Notes: generated by a model from the letters alone, not told the origin. Shown: positions 33,102 to 41,801, numbered from the stretch's first letter. The stretch is 42,332 bases of DNA from Azoarcus sp. (GCA_013911595.1 JACESY010000008.1:1-42332); one strand, 5' to 3'. Numbers and translations: made by a program.

Positions 33102-33568
33102 CCCATCGCTTTCTTTATACGAAACGTAAGCACCCCGTAAGTCCAGGCTTTGCGGGGTGTTGCGACCTTCCCGCCGAACCGGCTCGATCGAGTTCGTTCA
33201 ATCTCCCGCGCATAAGCACATCGGCATCGTTCGAGTCGATTGTCATTCAGGGGCGTGCTGTCCACATCGCGCTAGCGTTTACCCGAATTCCCTTGTGTGG
33301 CCGAGCATGCGACCTTGCGAACCGTGTCGTGGCGAACTTGCGACGACGCCCAGAGAATGTTGACCGCGGTCAACATTTCCCGGACGAAGGGCTTGCCAGC
33401 TACGCAACATCCTTTATCCTTGGATCAACGAGGTTTATAAAAGCCTCGATAAATAATTTTATTGAGACAAGCCGGTTCCCCATCTGTTTCACGGGGCTCC
33501 GGCGATCGAATCGGAAGTGCCGGGAGAATTTCCGGAACGTCCGGTAATCACCTAAGGAGGATCATCGA
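33102..33568. other. Long regulatory region upstream of tctC
   Basis: About 470 nt hold no gene that I can support. The first part has a short inverted repeat, CACCCCG (33131) with CGGGGTG (33153). A perfect palindromic operator lies at 33356-33377, followed by an AT-rich stretch (33410-33480) and a strong AAGGAGG ribosome-binding site at about 33553. Confidence 0.6.
33356..33377. promoter_or_regulatory. 22-bp palindromic Crp/Fnr-type operator upstream of the tct operon
   Basis: The core ATGTTGACCGCGGTCAACAT is extended by a matching A/T pair on each side, giving 22 nt of perfect dyad symmetry around TTGAC-CGCG-GTCAA. No good -10 lies 23 nt downstream. TATCCT at 33415-33420 (four of six) would instead place the site near -61, a class I activation position. 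This is inference. Confidence 0.7.
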
Positions 33569-34576
33569 ATGAAGTCTCGCAACAAGACCATCCCCGTCCT
33601 GACCACGCTCGCCGCCGCTGTCGCGCTCGGCGCCCCGCTGACCGCCAGCGCCTGGGAACCGACCAAGCCGGTCGAGTGGATCGTCCCCGCCGGTAGTGGT
33701 GGCGGTGCCGACCAGATGGCGCGCTTCATCCAGGGTGTCATCGTCAAGAATGACCTGATGGAGCAACCGATCGTCGTCGTCAACAAGTCGGGCGGTGCCG
33801 GCGCCGAGGGCTTCCTGTACGTCAAGAACGCCAAGAACGATGCTCACAAGCTGATCATCACGCTGTCGAACGTGTTCACGACGCCGATGGCTACGGGTAT
33901 TCCGTTCAACTGGAACGACCTGACGCCGATCAAGATGCTGGCCCTCGACCAGTTCATCCTGTGGGTGCACTCCGACACGCCGTACAAGACCGCTGCCGAT
34001 TACACGGGCGCCGTCAAGGAAGCCGGCCCGGGCAAGTTCCGCATGGGCGGTACGGGCTCCAAGCAGGAAGACCAGATCATCACGGTCGCCCTGCAGGAAT
34101 CGACCGGCGCCAAGTGGACCTACGTCCCGTACAAGGGCGGTGGTGCGGTTGCGACCCAGGTGGTCGGCAAGCACATCGACTCCTCGGTCAACAACCCGCT
34201 GGAAGCGGTCTCGCACTGGCGTAGTGGTTCGCTGCGTCCGCTGTGCATTTTCGACAGCGAGCGTAGCGTCTACGACACCAAGGTCACCGAGACCATGTCG
34301 TGGGCCGACATCCCGACCTGCAAGGAAGGCGGCGTGGATGTGACCTACCAGATGCTGCGCGGCGTGATGGGTGCGCCGGGCATCTCGCAGGAAGTCGTCG
34401 ACTACTACATCGACCTCTTCAAGCGGGTCAGCGAAACGGAAGACTGGAAGAAGTTCATGGCGACTGGCGCGTTCAACCAGACCCAAATGACGGGCGACGA
34501 GTTCGTGGCCTGGCTGAAGGATGCTGAAGAGACGCACCGCAAGCTGATGGATGCCGCAGGCTTCCTCGCGAAGTAA
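33569..34576 (+). CDS. tctC: Tripartite tricarboxylate transporter substrate-binding protein (TctC family)
   Basis: The 335-residue periplasmic binding protein has a Sec signal peptide (M-K-S-R-N-K, hydrophobic core, cleavage after A-S-A at about residue 28). The mature chain starts W-E-P-T-K-P-V-E-W-I-V-P-A-G-S-G-G-G-A-D, the conserved TctC first motif. V-V-V-N-K-S-G-G-A-G and the G-G-T-G-S-K-Q-E-D region form the usual carboxylate-binding loops. It should deliver a di- or tricarboxylate to TctAB. The operator shared with oxalate genes makes oxalate a candidate ligand (inference). It has a strong AAGGAGG site. A hairpin after the gene may set a higher level of this subunit. Confidence 0.9.
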   Translation: MKSRNKTIPVLTTLAAAVALGAPLTASAWEPTKPVEWIVPAGSGGGADQMARFIQGVIVKNDLMEQPIVVVNKSGGAGAEGFLYVKNAKNDAHKLIITLSNVFTTPMATGIPFNWNDLTPIKMLALDQFILWVHSDTPYKTAADYTGAVKEAGPGKFRMGGTGSKQEDQIITVALQESTGAKWTYVPYKGGGAVATQVVGKHIDSSVNNPLEAVSHWRSGSLRPLCIFDSERSVYDTKVTETMSWADIPTCKEGGVDVTYQMLRGVMGAPGISQEVVDYYIDLFKRVSETEDWKKFMATGAFNQTQMTGDEFVAWLKDAEETHRKLMDAAGFLAK

Positions 34577-34587
34577 GGCGCTGCAAG

Positions 34588-34612
34588 GCCCCGGCCCGCG
34601 ACGGGTCGGGGC
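34588..34612 (+). terminator. Attenuating hairpin between tctC and tctB
   Basis: An 11-bp stem GCCCCGGCCCG / CGGGTCGGGGC (one G-U pair) with a 3-nt loop and no T-run. It may stabilise the tctC message and reduce read-through to tctB. Confidence 0.5.
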
Positions 34613-34728
34613 TGTATTCGTTCTACGCCAGAACTACAAGAACAAGCGTGCGCGTCGCCGGAAACAAGGGCGGCGCGTTGTTATGTACGGCCATCACGGC
34701 CGATGTTTGAGTCAAAACGAGGGTAGTT

Positions 34729-35253
34729 ATGGAGCAAGATAAAGCACCACCGGGCGAAGACAAGGCTCTCGTCTCGGTCCGCACCATGGAAGTGGCTTTT
34801 GGTCTTTTGATCGTCGCCGTCGGTATCGTCGTAGTCTGGGATTCGATCAAGGTCGGCGCTGGCTGGGAACCGGGTCTCGGTCCGGGCTCGGGTTATTTCC
34901 CGTTCTACATTGGCCTGCTCATCATCGGTTCCGGCGCGGCGAGCACCATCGCGGCTCTCCTGCCAGGTGCGAAGGCGTACGGCGATGCTCCGTTCGTCAC
35001 GCGCAGCAAATTCAAGGCTGTGCTGCAGGTGTTCATCCCGACCGCGATCTATGTGTTGCTGATGAATTACATCGGCCTGTACGCTGCGGCGGCGCTGTAT
35101 GTCGCGGGCTTCATGATCGTCAACGGCAAGTACCCGGTCGTGAAGACGCTGCCGTACGTGATCATCCTGCCGGTGCTGCTTTTCGTGCTGTTCGAACGGT
35201 GGTTCCTGATCTCCCTGCCCAAGGGCCCGATCGAGGCCATGCTCGGCTTATAA
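34729..35253 (+). CDS. tctB: Tripartite tricarboxylate transporter small membrane subunit (TctB family)
   Basis: The 174-residue inner-membrane protein has four hydrophobic segments at about 20-40, 55-75, 97-125 and 133-160. The G-W-E-P-G-L-G-P-G-S-G-Y-F-P-F-Y-I-G motif between the first two is the TctB hallmark. It is required with TctA for ion-driven uptake of the carboxylate delivered by TctC. A GAGGGT box lies just before the ATG. The tctA gene follows after 65 nt. Confidence 0.88.
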   Translation: MEQDKAPPGEDKALVSVRTMEVAFGLLIVAVGIVVVWDSIKVGAGWEPGLGPGSGYFPFYIGLLIIGSGAASTIAALLPGAKAYGDAPFVTRSKFKAVLQVFIPTAIYVLLMNYIGLYAAAALYVAGFMIVNGKYPVVKTLPYVIILPVLLFVLFERWFLISLPKGPIEAMLGL

Positions 35254-35318
35254 GAATTCAGGCCCGAACGGCCGCGCGACGTACCGGCGTCGCGGGATAA
35301 GATCAACAGGAGAAAAAA

Positions 35319-36833
35319 GTGGAAGAACTCAACTCATTGATGGCGGGTATGGCGGTTGCGCTGACCCCCATGAACGTCCTCCTGATGTTCGTCGGGGTGT
35401 TCCTCGGCGTTCTGATGGGGGTGCTGCCGGGTCTCGGCGGCGCAAACGGCATCGCCATTCTGCTGCCGCTGACCTTCAACATGGACCCGGTTTCCGCGGT
35501 CATCATGTTGTCGTGCATCTACTGGGGCTCGCTGTTCGGCGGTGCCATTACCGCGATCGTATTCAACATCCCTGGATGTTCCTACTCGGTCGCTACCACC
35601 TTCGACGGCTATCCGATGGCCAAGAAGGGCATGGCCGGTGAGGCGTTGACGACCTCGTTCACCGCTTCGTTCTTCGGCGCGCTGTTCGCGATCCTGCTGA
35701 TCACGTTCATCGCTCCGACGATCGCTGACTTCGCGCTGAGCTTCGGCCCGCCCGAGTTCTTCGGCATCATGGTGCTGACCTTCTGCGCCTTCCTGTCGAT
35801 CGGCAAGGAAGCGGCGTACAAGACGCTGGCGGCGATGATGCTCGGTTTCGCCCTGGCGTGCGTCGGTATCGACATCATGACCGGCGCGATGCGCCTGACC
35901 TTCGGCACCGTCGAACTGATGCGCGGTTTCGAGTTCCTGATCGTCGTCATCGGCCTGTTCGGTCTGGGCGAGATCCTGGTCGCGATGGAAGACGGCCTGA
36001 AGTTCCAGGGGGTCACGGCCAAGATCGACCCCAAGATCGTGCTCAAAACCTGGAAAATGCTGGGCAAGCACTGGGCCAACTTCGCCCGCTCGATGTTCTT
36101 CGGTGCCTGCCTCGGCGTGGTGCCGGGTGGCGCGACGCCGGCTTCCTTCCTGGGCTACGGCATCGCCAAGCGCTTCTCGAAGGAGGGTGACAACTTCGGC
36201 ACCGGTGCGATCGACGGTCTGATCGGTCCCGAGACCGCCAACAACGCTGCCGGTACGGCCGCGCTGCTGCCGATGCTCACGCTGGGCATTCCGGGTTCGC
36301 CGACCGCCGCGGTGCTGCTGGGCGGCCTGATGATCTGGGGTCTGCAGCCGGGTCCGCTGCTCTTCGCCGAGCAGCCCGACTTCGTCTGGGGCCTGATCGC
36401 CTCGATGTACCTGGGCAACCTGGCCGCGCTGATCCTGTGCCTGACGACGGTTCCGCTGTTCGCGGCGATCCTCAAGGTGCCCTTCACCATCATCGCCCCG
36501 ATCATCCTGACCGCGTGCTCGATCGGTGCCTATACCGTCGCGAACGCAATGGGCGACGTGTGGTACATGCTGATCTTCGGCATCGTTGGCTACGTCATGA
36601 AGAAGCTCAAGTACCCGCTGGCCCCGATGGTCCTCGCAGTGGTCCTCGGCGGTGGTGCAGAGAACGGCTTCCGTCAGGCCATGCTGATGTCCAACGGCAA
36701 CCTTGGCATCTTCTACTCGAACCCGATCGTCGGCACCATCATCACGCTGGCACTGATCCTCGCGTTCCTGCCGCTGGTGATGCTGATCTATCGCAAGGTT
36801 TTCGTTGCACGGAAGCTCGCGGCCGAGTCCTGA
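35319..36833 (+). CDS. tctA: Tripartite tricarboxylate transporter large membrane subunit (TctA family)
   Basis: The 504-residue protein has about 11-12 TM segments. It has the two repeated TctA signatures: G-V-L-P-G-L-G-G-A-N-G-I-A-I-L-L-P near 28-44, and V-P-G-G-A-T-P-A-S-F with N-N-A-A-G-T-A-A-L-L-P-M-L-T-L-G-I-P-G-S-P-T-A-A in the second half. It forms the translocation path. Translation starts at GTG 35319 behind an AGGAG box. A strong terminator follows the stop and closes the tctCBA operon. Confidence 0.92.
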   Translation: MEELNSLMAGMAVALTPMNVLLMFVGVFLGVLMGVLPGLGGANGIAILLPLTFNMDPVSAVIMLSCIYWGSLFGGAITAIVFNIPGCSYSVATTFDGYPMAKKGMAGEALTTSFTASFFGALFAILLITFIAPTIADFALSFGPPEFFGIMVLTFCAFLSIGKEAAYKTLAAMMLGFALACVGIDIMTGAMRLTFGTVELMRGFEFLIVVIGLFGLGEILVAMEDGLKFQGVTAKIDPKIVLKTWKMLGKHWANFARSMFFGACLGVVPGGATPASFLGYGIAKRFSKEGDNFGTGAIDGLIGPETANNAAGTAALLPMLTLGIPGSPTAAVLLGGLMIWGLQPGPLLFAEQPDFVWGLIASMYLGNLAALILCLTTVPLFAAILKVPFTIIAPIILTACSIGAYTVANAMGDVWYMLIFGIVGYVMKKLKYPLAPMVLAVVLGGGAENGFRQAMLMSNGNLGIFYSNPIVGTIITLALILAFLPLVMLIYRKVFVARKLAAES

Positions 36834-36858
36834 TCGACTCCCGCACTTGCAGTGAATC

Positions 36859-36889
36859 AAACGGCCCGCATCCGCGGGCCGTTTTTTTT
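36859..36889 (+). terminator. Intrinsic terminator after tctA
   Basis: A 10-bp stem AACGGCCCGC / GCGGGCCGTT with an ATCC loop ends in eight T. Confidence 0.93.
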
Positions 36890-36930
36890 GTGTCATGCTG
36901 CCGCGGTGCGAAACCAAGGGGAGCCAGGCC

Positions 36931-37737
36931 GTGCCCGTCATCGCAATGAATCAGGAAATGGCGTCACTGGGGAAGGATGTCGCGCAGGCGCTCGCCGAAG
37001 AGCTCGGGCTTGCGCAGGTCACCCACGAAGTGGTCGATCACGTTGCCCACAAGATGCACGCGCGCAAGAGTCTGATCCGACGGGTAATGGACGGCAAGGC
37101 CGGCATGCTCGATCGCATGCGCACCGATTCGCGCAGCGTGTCGACCTACGTCGCCGAAGAGGTCTTCGAGCTTGCCGCCCGGGGGAACATCATCATCCGT
37201 GGTTGGGGTGCCACCTATCTGTTGCGAGCCATCCCTCATGTACCGTGCGTACGGGTATGCGCTTCGATCGAACGAAGGGTAGAGTGGTTGACGTGCCGAC
37301 TCAACACGGACGATGAGGACGTGATTCTCCACGAGCTTCGACGTAGCGATGCGGCACACGCGCACAACATGCGCCAGAGATTCGGTGTGAGCTGGGGCGA
37401 CCCCCTGCTCTATGATCTGGTGCTCAACACGGACCGCTTATCGGTCGGCGGATGTGTCGATCAGATCAAGTCGCTACTGTCTCTTCCCGAGTTCAATGAA
37501 ACGCCTGAATCGAGGCGCTTGCTCGCGAACGCCGCGCTTGAGGCGCATGTTCGCGCTGCACTCAAGGCGGCCAAAGATACCGAGCATGTGAACATCGCGG
37601 TTAGCGTGGATGATGAGTGCGTCGTGCTCGACGGCATTGCAACAGACCACGCGGAGCGCGAGGCGGCAGAGCGGATCGTGCGCAAGGTGAGTGGTCAAAG
37701 AGAGATCGAAAACCGGCTCAAGGTGATCAGGACCTGA
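36931..37737 (+). CDS. Cytidylate kinase-like protein with C-terminal BON domain
   Basis: The product has 268 residues from GTG 36931, which has a GGGGAG box about 8 nt upstream. Residues 1-190 follow the cytidylate kinase-like family: V-I-A-M-N-Q-E, L-G-K-D-V-A-Q-A-L-A-E-E-L-G, and I-I-I-R-G-W-G-A-x-Y-L-L. The P-loop region reads M-A-S-L-G-K-D instead of the common Y-G-S-G-G-R-E, so nucleotide binding may differ. Residues about 210-268 form a BON domain (V-N-I-A-V-S-V-D-D-E-C-V-V-L-D-G-I-A, then V-S-G-Q-R-E-I-E-N-R-L), usually linked to membranes or ligand binding. A cytoplasmic signalling role is only a guess. It converges with queC. Confidence 0.75.
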   Translation: MPVIAMNQEMASLGKDVAQALAEELGLAQVTHEVVDHVAHKMHARKSLIRRVMDGKAGMLDRMRTDSRSVSTYVAEEVFELAARGNIIIRGWGATYLLRAIPHVPCVRVCASIERRVEWLTCRLNTDDEDVILHELRRSDAAHAHNMRQRFGVSWGDPLLYDLVLNTDRLSVGGCVDQIKSLLSLPEFNETPESRRLLANAALEAHVRAALKAAKDTEHVNIAVSVDDECVVLDGIATDHAEREAAERIVRKVSGQREIENRLKVIRT

Positions 37738-37785
37738 TGCCGGTAATGATCTGATGGAGCGACCTAGGCCGGGCGGCGCCCGTGA

Positions 37786-38490
37786 TCAGCGGTACCGATA
37801 AGGCGTGGGATCGGGAATGCCGCTGACTTCGAATCCTTCGCGCCGAAGCCGGCATGCATCGCACATGCCGCAAGCGGTTCCGTCTTCGCTGGCCTGATAG
37901 CACGAAACGGTGAGTGAATAATCGACGCCGAGGGTGCTGCCTTGCCGAATGATCTCGGCCTTGGGAAGATTCATCAGCGGGGCATGGATGCGCAGACGGG
38001 TGCCCTCGGTTCCGGCACGCGTGGCGAGATTCGCCACGGTCTCGAACGCTGCGATGAAGTCCGGACGACAATCGGGGTAGCCGGAATAGTCGACCGCGTT
38101 GACCCCGATGAAGATGTCACCGGCCCCAAGCACCTCTGCCCACGCCAGGGCCATCGAGAGCATCACCGTGTTGCGGGCCGGCACATAGGTCGTGGGCACG
38201 CCCTCGGAGGGGCCGGTGACCGGAACCTGGAGTGCCGAGTCGGTCAGGGAAGAGCCGCCGAACTGGCCAAGATCGACGGTGGCAACGCGATGTTCGCGAA
38301 CACCGAACTCACCTGCGATGCGACGCGACGCGTTCAGCTCGGCCGCATGGCGCTGCCCGTAGGCGACTGAAAGCGTATGGCATTCGTAGCCGGCGTCTCG
38401 CGCGATCGCCAGACACGTGGTCGAGTCGAGGCCGCCTGACAACAGGATTACGGCACGGCGAGGCACGACGGTGGAGGGCAAATCGGACAC
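37786..38490 (-). CDS. queC: 7-cyano-7-deazaguanine synthase
   Basis: The 234-residue enzyme makes preQ0 from 7-carboxy-7-deazaguanine, ammonia and ATP in the queuosine pathway. The PP-loop motif S-G-G-L-D-S-T-T is at residues 18-25. Y-V-P-A-R-N, [13 protein letters not shown] and the zinc site C-Y-x(8)-C-G-x-C-x-x-C are all present. It starts at GTG 38490, 3 nt after the queE stop, with AGGGGC upstream, so the two genes are coupled. Confidence 0.95.
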   Translation of the reverse strand: MSDLPSTVVPRRAVILLSGGLDSTTCLAIARDAGYECHTLSVAYGQRHAAELNASRRIAGEFGVREHRVATVDLGQFGGSSLTDSALQVPVTGPSEGVPTTYVPARNTVMLSMALAWAEVLGAGDIFIGVNAVDYSGYPDCRPDFIAAFETVANLATRAGTEGTRLRIHAPLMNLPKAEIIRQGSTLGVDYSLTVSCYQASEDGTACGMCDACRLRREGFEVSGIPDPTPYRYR

Positions 38491-38493
38491 GGT

Positions 38494-39126
38494 TCAGCGC
38501 CCCTGGGCGTCAAGCCACAGGATCTTGTGGAGCTGCGTCTGGAAGCGGACCGGCAGACGATCACGCACGATCCATTCTGCGAGCCTGGCCGCGTTGAGAC
38601 GCCCATGCACTGGCGAGAGCAGTACCGGGCAGCGGTCGGCGAGTCCATGCTCGGCGATGCGTTCGCGAGCCCAGGCGTAATCGGCTTCGTCGGCGAGAAC
38701 GATCTTGAGTTCGTCGTCGGAACGAAGATGCTTGAGATTCGCCCAGAGATTGCGCCCGACTTCACCCGAACCCGGCGCCTTGAGATCGACGATGCGCGAC
38801 ACGCGCGCATCGACGCCGGAAATATCGAGCGCACCGCTGGTCTCGAGCGAAACCGAGAAGCCCTCGTCGCACAAGCGAGCGAGCAGATCCAGGCAGCCTC
38901 TTTGCGCCAGCGGCTCTCCACCGGTGACGCAGACATGATGCAGGCGGTGCGCTGCGACTTCCGCTACGAGATCATCCACATCGCGCGAGCGTCCGCCATG
39001 GAAGGCGTACTCGGTGTCGCACCAGACGCAACGCAGGGGGCAGCCGGTCAGCCGCACGAACACGGTGGGCAAGCCGATGCGCGAGGTTTCCCCCTGAATT
39101 GAAGCAAAGACCTCGGTGACACGCAC
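38494..39126 (-). CDS. queE: 7-carboxy-7-deazaguanine synthase
   Basis: This radical-SAM enzyme converts 6-carboxytetrahydropterin to 7-carboxy-7-deazaguanine. It starts V-R-V-T-E-V-F-A-S-I-Q-G-E-T and has the [4Fe-4S] motif C-P-L-R-C-V-W-C (CxxxCxxC), the G-G-E-P SAM motif and E-T-S-G. I place the start at GTG 39126 (210 aa), which matches where the family sequence begins. A GTG at 39168 would add 14 residues and overlap the cpoB stop by one base. The 5' end coincides with a 14-bp hairpin after cpoB. It is the gene before queC. Confidence 0.92.
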   Translation of the reverse strand: MRVTEVFASIQGETSRIGLPTVFVRLTGCPLRCVWCDTEYAFHGGRSRDVDDLVAEVAAHRLHHVCVTGGEPLAQRGCLDLLARLCDEGFSVSLETSGALDISGVDARVSRIVDLKAPGSGEVGRNLWANLKHLRSDDELKIVLADEADYAWARERIAEHGLADRCPVLLSPVHGRLNAARLAEWIVRDRLPVRFQTQLHKILWLDAQGR

Positions 39127-39137
39127 CGAGGTCTTTG
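39105..39137 (-). terminator. Hairpin after cpoB, inside the queE 5' end
   Basis: A 14-bp perfect stem CAAAGACCTCGGTG / CACCGAGGTCTTTG with a 5-nt loop lies 30 nt after the cpoB stop. The conserved start of queE is encoded across it, so it may both end tol-pal transcripts and limit queE expression. Confidence 0.6.
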
Positions 39138-39167
39138 TTCTTGACTCCAGCTCCTGCACGGGCGCCA

Positions 39168-39884
39168 CTACTGCTCGACGCGCTGGCGGGCGACCTGGGC
39201 TGCCGAACTGTCGGGATGCTGGGCGATGATGCGTCCGAGGGTGTCCTGCGCAGCACGGCGTTCGCCCAGCAGCAACTGGCTGTTGGCCAAGCCGAGAAGC
39301 GCGTCAGGCACGATGTCGTTGTCGGGCCAGGTCGTCACGATGGTGTCGAACATGGCCCGCGCAGCGGCGACCTCCTTGGCCTGCAGTGCGGCATTGCCTG
39401 CCCAGAAATGCGCGTTGGGCAGGAAGCCGCTTGCCGGATAGTCGGTAATGAAGGCGCGGAAGGCTGACAGGGCCTCGGCATGCTTGCCGTCCTTGAGCAG
39501 TTGAAGCGCCGCCTCGTACGCGCTCGCCTCGACCGCCGGGTCAGGCCCGCTGCGCTGTTGCGCGGCGACCGATTCCTTCGAGGCCGTCTCGAGCTTGAGT
39601 ACCCGGCCGTCCAGATCGACGTAGAAGTCGTGCTGACGGGCACGCAATGACTCCATCTCGTGCGTGAGCACTTCGAGCTGGCCGCGCAGGCGAGCGACTT
39701 CCTCCTTCAGCGCGGCGTTCTGATTGAGCAGATCGAAGTGCGCCCGACTGATGGTGTTGAAGCGCGTATTCATCTCTTCGCGCAGGCTGTTCACCTGGCG
39801 CGAATCCGACCCGAACACCTGTGCTTGGGCCGAAGACGCGCTCAGGACTGCGAACAACAGCGCTGTCGACAGGCGACGCAGCAT
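39168..39884 (-). CDS. cpoB: Tol-Pal system protein CpoB (YbgF)
   Basis: The 238-residue periplasmic protein has a signal peptide (M-L-R-R-L, cleavage after A-Q-A at about 21), an N-terminal coiled coil (about 30-100, trimerising in relatives) and a TPR domain from about 120, with A-Y-E-A-A-L-x-L-L-K-D-G-K-H-A-E-A and A-H-F-W-A-G-N-A. CpoB links outer-membrane constriction by Tol-Pal with septal peptidoglycan synthesis. The ATG overlaps the pal stop by one base. Confidence 0.93.
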   Translation of the reverse strand: MLRRLSTALLFAVLSASSAQAQVFGSDSRQVNSLREEMNTRFNTISRAHFDLLNQNAALKEEVARLRGQLEVLTHEMESLRARQHDFYVDLDGRVLKLETASKESVAAQQRSGPDPAVEASAYEAALQLLKDGKHAEALSAFRAFITDYPASGFLPNAHFWAGNAALQAKEVAAARAMFDTIVTTWPDNDIVPDALLGLANSQLLLGERRAAQDTLGRIIAQHPDSSAAQVARQRVEQ

Positions 39885-40483
39885 CAGAACTCGCCGGTGT
39901 AGAGCATGTCGGAGCGACGATTTTCGGCCCAGCAGCTCTCGGTCGACTCGGTGCAGCGGGGCTTCTCTTCGCCGAGGCTGACCGATTCGATCTGCGATTC
40001 CTCGACGCCGAGCAGCACCAGCGACCGCTTGACCGCTTCGGCCCGCTTCTGGCCCAGCGCGACGTTGTACTCGCGACTGCCGCGTTCGTCGGTGTTGCCC
40101 TGGATCATCATCTTGATCTGACCGTGATCCTTCAGGAAGGAGGCATGGGCCTCGATCAGTTCGGCGAACTCGGGACGGATCACGAAGCTGTCGAAATCGA
40201 AGTAGATCGTGCGCTGCGACAGGATGTGATTCGGATCGGTCAAGGATGCGATGCTGCCGCTCGCCGAACCGTCAGTCGCAGAGGTGCCGGAGCTGCTGCC
40301 GTCGCCAAGTGCGCCCATGTCGTTGCGCGAAATGCTGGAGTCCGTGACCGCAGCCGTCGTCGTATCCGATCCGGAGGCCCCGGAGCCGGCCGAACCAGCC
40401 GTGCCGTCGGCAGCCTGATCCCCGGTCCCACTGCAAGCGATCAGCAGCGAGGCGAGAAGTGCTGGCAGGAGAACTTTCTTCAT
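39884..40483 (-). CDS. pal: Peptidoglycan-associated lipoprotein Pal
   Basis: The 199-residue outer-membrane lipoprotein has the signal M-K-K-V-L-L-P-A-L-L-A-S with lipobox L-I-A-C (Cys20). A Ser/Gly/Ala/Thr-rich linker spans about 25-90 and is longer than in E. coli Pal. The OmpA-like peptidoglycan-binding domain follows: I-Y-F-D-F-D-S-F, I-Q-G-N-T-D-E-R-G-S-R-E-Y-N-x-A-L-G-Q-K-R-A. The start at 40483 has an AGGGAAT box. It is part of the minus-strand tol-pal cluster. Confidence 0.95.
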   Translation of the reverse strand: MKKVLLPALLASLLIACSGTGDQAADGTAGSAGSGASGSDTTTAAVTDSSISRNDMGALGDGSSSGTSATDGSASGSIASLTDPNHILSQRTIYFDFDSFVIRPEFAELIEAHASFLKDHGQIKMMIQGNTDERGSREYNVALGQKRAEAVKRSLVLLGVEESQIESVSLGEEKPRCTESTESCWAENRRSDMLYTGEF

Positions 40484-40520
40484 ATCGATTCCCTTGAAAA
40501 TGGAAAAAACCGACAAATCT

Positions 40521-41801
40521 TCATTGCCGGGGGATTGGACCCCAGGCTGGCTCGCGGATCTCCGCCGCCTGGCTTGTAAGGCGCTGTCGCACGCGGCCGT
40601 CCGTGGATACGGCCGACAGCACGCCGCGACTCGCGCTACCGGAAGCATAGAGGATCATGCGTCCGTTGGGGGAAAAGCTGGGTGATTCTACACCCGGTTC
40701 GCTGGTCAAAATGACGCTTCGACGCGACGAAAGATCGAGCAGCGCTACCTGGAAGCGTCCTTCCCTGCGGGTGACGTAGGCCAGACTGCGCCCGTCAGGC
40801 GACGCGCGTGGTGTGACGTTGTAACTTCCTTCGAAGGTGATGCGTTCGGCATCGCCGCCGTTGGACGGGACTCGGTAGATCTGGGGACTGCCGCCGCGGT
40901 CGGATGTGAAGTAGATCCAGCGGCCATCGTGGGACCAGGCGGGCTCGGTATCGATGCTTTCCGAGAAGCTGATGCGCTTGAGGCCCGAACCGTCGGCGTT
41001 GATGATGTACATCTGCGACGGGCCGTCCTTGGTCAGCACCACGGCGAGGCGCTTGCCGTCGGGCGCCCAGGCCGGCGCGGAGTTCGAGCCGAGGAAGGCG
41101 GCCACCTGCTGACGCTGTCCGGTCGGCAGATCGTGGATGTAGATGATGGGCTTCTTCTTCTCGAACGATACATAGGCCAGGCGCTTGCCGTCCGGCGACC
41201 ACGACGGAGAGATGATCGGTTCGCGTGAGATGAGCGCGGGCTGAGGGTTCATGCCGTCGGCGTCGGCGATCTGCAGCTCGTGACGCGCGCCCCTGACCAC
41301 GACATAGGCGATACGCGTGGAGAAATAGCCCGGCTGGCCGGTCAGCTTCTCGTAAACGAAGTCTGCGATGCGATGGCCGGTGACGCGGTTTTGCTTGGCG
41401 CTCATGTGCAGGGACAAGGCCCCGAGCTCGACTCGTCTGATGGTGTCGAACAGGCGTACCCGGATGCTGAAGCGTCCGTCGGTCAGCGCTACGACGGTGC
41501 CCGTGAGCACCGCGTCCGCGCCGCGTTTGCGCAGCGCGGGCAAATCCGGGATCTGGGATTCGGGGTAGGTCTGCAGACCGGTGTCGACCAGTCCGAACAG
41601 GCCGCTGCGTTCGAGGTCTGCCCGGATCACGTCGCTGACGCTGTCGGGCAGGCGGTTCTCGTTCTCGAGGGTCGGGATCGCAAGCGGAAAGCGGGTGGCG
41701 CTGGCACCCGTAATCTCGATCGACAACTGGGCATGCACGACCGTTGCGAAGAGTACGACCCAGCAGGCGAACAGAGCGCGCAATGGGAGCTTCATAGTCA
41801 T
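40521..41801 (-). CDS. tolB: Tol-Pal system beta-propeller protein TolB
   Basis: The product has 426 residues with a signal peptide ending V-V-H-A. The N-terminal alpha/beta domain (R-F-P-L-A-I-P, A-D-L-E-R-S-G-L-F) is followed by the six-bladed propeller with repeated W-S-P-D-G-K-R-L-A-Y / W-A-P-D-G-K-R-L-A / W-S-H-D-G-R-W-I-Y motifs. It binds Pal and TolA in the periplasm. ATG 41801 has GGAG 13 nt upstream; ATG 41795, two codons later, is also possible. Confidence 0.95.
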   Translation of the reverse strand: MTMKLPLRALFACWVVLFATVVHAQLSIEITGASATRFPLAIPTLENENRLPDSVSDVIRADLERSGLFGLVDTGLQTYPESQIPDLPALRKRGADAVLTGTVVALTDGRFSIRVRLFDTIRRVELGALSLHMSAKQNRVTGHRIADFVYEKLTGQPGYFSTRIAYVVVRGARHELQIADADGMNPQPALISREPIISPSWSPDGKRLAYVSFEKKKPIIYIHDLPTGQRQQVAAFLGSNSAPAWAPDGKRLAVVLTKDGPSQMYIINADGSGLKRISFSESIDTEPAWSHDGRWIYFTSDRGGSPQIYRVPSNGGDAERITFEGSYNVTPRASPDGRSLAYVTRREGRFQVALLDLSSRRSVILTSEPGVESPSFSPNGRMILYASGSASRGVLSAVSTDGRVRQRLTSQAAEIREPAWGPIPRQ

